Source: an uncultured Opitutia bacterium (lineage in GTDB: Bacteria > Verrucomicrobiota > Verrucomicrobiia > Opitutales > UBA953). Taken from it: DNA of 6,875 bases. The position numbers and the translations under genes are program-made. The notes beneath the pieces are model-generated. The model was not told where the DNA came from and did no database searches. It saw only the letters and a program-made list of their open reading frames with translations. The stretch spans positions 1 to 6,875 of the forward strand of contig CAIYUD010000086.1 in NCBI GenBank assembly GCA_903929325.1, written 5' to 3'. Of this stretch, positions 5,533 through 6,875 are shown one piece after another (the first letter of the stretch is position 1; each line of letters starts with the position of its first letter).

Positions 5533-6875
5533 ATGAGACTTCCCAAGTCCTCGTTGGTGGCTGCAGCTTGCCTGCTGACCGCTGCCCACTCTTTTGCTTA
5601 TCAGAATGTGACAATTCTGAACATTGACGGGGAGAGTGTCACCGCCATCGGCGGAGGTGGAACCCTTTCAGTTCTCAACGGAGTACCTCAAGGCAACAAT
5701 CTCGTATTCAATCCTGCGGGTGGCAGTTCGGTCATTATTACCGCCGGACAAACCCTGACAATCAACAGCGAGTACGCGACGACGGTTGAAGCTTCGTTCC
5801 AAGAGTTTGGTGAGACGGATGTAGCGCAGATGGTGACCGGTGCAAACGGTACTGTTTACAAAGTCGACCCCGTTACAGGTCTGCGCACCGGTGGTAATGT
5901 CGTCAAAAATGGCGGCGGCTTACTCCAGCTCAATTCCTTCAGCGGCATCTCTGGAAATATCCGCTACGGCTTCGTCGGCCCTGGTGTATTTGTTGGTCGC
6001 AATGGCGGGACAGGATTCGACTTCCCACTCGACACGACCTCATTCGTTGCCGGTCCTGGTAGCGATGGTTCCACGCCAAGCGATCTTGCGCCCGACATTC
6101 TCGGCGACCCTGATGGCCGTAACGCTTATCGTCAAAACGGCATTCAAGGAACATTTACGATTAACGAAGGCACTGTCCGCCTTTCTGGATTCCTTAACGT
6201 CTGGCATGATTTTGGTGCAGGCGACTATGCGTTGATTCCTGGGCTCCCACCTATTCCACCCAATGTTGTCGTTGAGACAGCGACGAATAACGCTGCAGGT
6301 GTTGCTTCTTCTCGTGTCTTAGCCAAGCGCATGACGGGTGTAAACTCCGTGATCCTCAATGGCTCATCGGTTTTAGAGTTTACGAACTCTCCGCTTAACG
6401 TTCCTACAAAGACTTCTACCAACCTTACGGATGGGTCGGCTTTGCGCTACAACTTCCTGCACAATGTGCGTGCTGGTCTTAACGACGACCAGCTGCAGAC
6501 AGAAATTATTGTCGGCACAACGGATGACTACCGTCTCATTCTCCACACCGATCAAGCAGAAGTAAGTTCCGTCGGTATTCTCGCAGGTGCAGGCAGCGTC
6601 GTAAAGACGGGTGCCGGCAGCCTCACGATTATCAATGAAGCTACCTTAACGGGAGACTTCACTGCCGCAGGCGGCCGCACGATCCTCGACAGTGCCGGTG
6701 GGCGCGCTCTGGCATCTGTTGCCAGTGTGAATCTCGCAGGCACTATGGACGCGACGGACGCCACAGGCTCGGATGTTACTTCGTTAAGTAATTTATCCCG
6801 ACGTGGACTTTTCGTGCGCTACCTCGAAGCGCGCGTTGACATTAATGCCGACGGCGCCCTCGAGACGATTTACAA
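5533..6875 (+). CDS. secreted autotransporter-associated beta-strand repeat protein (5' part, truncated by window end)
   Basis: The frame from ATG 5533 stays open to the window end (447 codons, no stop). The N-terminus is a classic signal peptide: MRLPKSS, a hydrophobic core LVAAACLLTAA, and a likely cut after SFA (residue 22). The mature part has no cysteine and is rich in Gly, Asn, Thr, Val and Ile, as in beta-helical passengers. NVVKNGGGLLQLNSFSG (122-138) and GSVVKTGAGSLTIIN (354-368) match the PATR beta-strand motif (KtGaGtLtL). FTINEGTVRLSG (208-219) resembles the second half of such a repeat, so the first unit seems to carry an insertion of about 65 residues. A Pro-rich stretch (236-243) and a DINADG motif (436-441) are also present. 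Such proteins are exported by Sec and exposed outside the cell. The outer-membrane barrel or sorting signal that would show how this one is anchored lies beyond the window. Start evidence is the signal peptide, with only GGA at 5526-5528 as a ribosome site. Confidence 0.85.
   Translation, partial: MRLPKSSLVAAACLLTAAHSFAYQNVTILNIDGESVTAIGGGGTLSVLNGVPQGNNLVFNPAGGSSVIITAGQTLTINSEYATTVEASFQEFGETDVAQMVTGANGTVYKVDPVTGLRTGGNVVKNGGGLLQLNSFSGISGNIRYGFVGPGVFVGRNGGTGFDFPLDTTSFVAGPGSDGSTPSDLAPDILGDPDGRNAYRQNGIQGTFTINEGTVRLSGFLNVWHDFGAGDYALIPGLPPIPPNVVVETATNNAAGVASSRVLAKRMTGVNSVILNGSSVLEFTNSPLNVPTKTSTNLTDGSALRYNFLHNVRAGLNDDQLQTEIIVGTTDDYRLILHTDQAEVSSVGILAGAGSVVKTGAGSLTIINEATLTGDFTAAGGRTILDSAGGRALASVASVNLAGTMDATDATGSDVTSLSNLSRRGLFVRYLEARVDINADGALETIY

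Noticed and set aside
5533..5571. Lipoprotein signal (lipobox) at AAAC, residues 10-13 of the secreted protein, tempting because lgt is close by
   Set aside because: The position three before Cys is Ala instead of Leu, the hydrophobic stretch before Cys is too short, and a better signal peptidase I site lies after residue 22.
5840..6235. 131-codon plus-strand frame inside the secreted protein gene
   Set aside because: It is an alternative frame of a gene with a signal peptide and recognisable repeats, so a shadow.

Overview
The window reads as chromosomal DNA from a Gram-negative bacterium with an outer membrane and moderate GC content. Its features are an Lgt lipoprotein-modifying enzyme, a sugar-type aminotransferase, an OmpR-family response regulator and a large secreted protein built from autotransporter-associated beta-strand repeats. 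Large proteins of the last kind are common in Verrucomicrobiota (Opitutae-like) and some other phyla. I lean towards that phylum, but this is an inference from gene style and not from a marker gene. Almost none of the starts has a good Shine-Dalgarno sequence.

Layout. Bases 1-53 hold the last codons of an upstream gene, whose stop overlaps (ATGA) the start of a class IV PLP enzyme, probably aminodeoxychorismate lyase (pabC-like, 50-856, +). A small three-helix membrane protein of unknown function (832-1206, -) overlaps it tail to tail by 25 bp. A divergent intergenic region (1207-1315) then leads into a tight three-gene cluster on the plus strand. It consists of a short DUF21/CBS-pair (CNNM/CorB-type) membrane protein (1316-2404), lgt (2410-3243, 5 bp gap) and a DegT/DnrJ/EryC1-type PLP aminotransferase (3240-4391, ATGA overlap). 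The spacing suggests cotranscription and translational coupling.

The cluster meets head-on, with only 3 bp between stop codons, an orphan OmpR/PhoB-type response regulator (4395-5126, -). Upstream of the regulator is a good sigma-70-like promoter and a divergent 50-residue single-pass membrane protein (5241-5393, +). An AT-rich stretch with two overlapping inverted repeats follows. The last feature is a long open frame with an N-terminal signal peptide (5533 to the window end, truncated), a cysteine-free secreted repeat protein.

How the genes may work together. The first unit probably belongs to folate (p-aminobenzoate) synthesis. The middle cluster concerns the cell envelope: ion transport or sensing, lipoprotein lipidation and nucleotide-sugar amination. 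The right-hand part may be a regulator with surface or secreted targets, but this rests on adjacency and weak sequence repeats only. I see no CRISPR array, rRNA, tRNA, insertion sequence or clearly undescribed defence-type system here. The most novel-looking items are the hidden small membrane protein and the palindromic AT-rich region beside the secreted protein gene.
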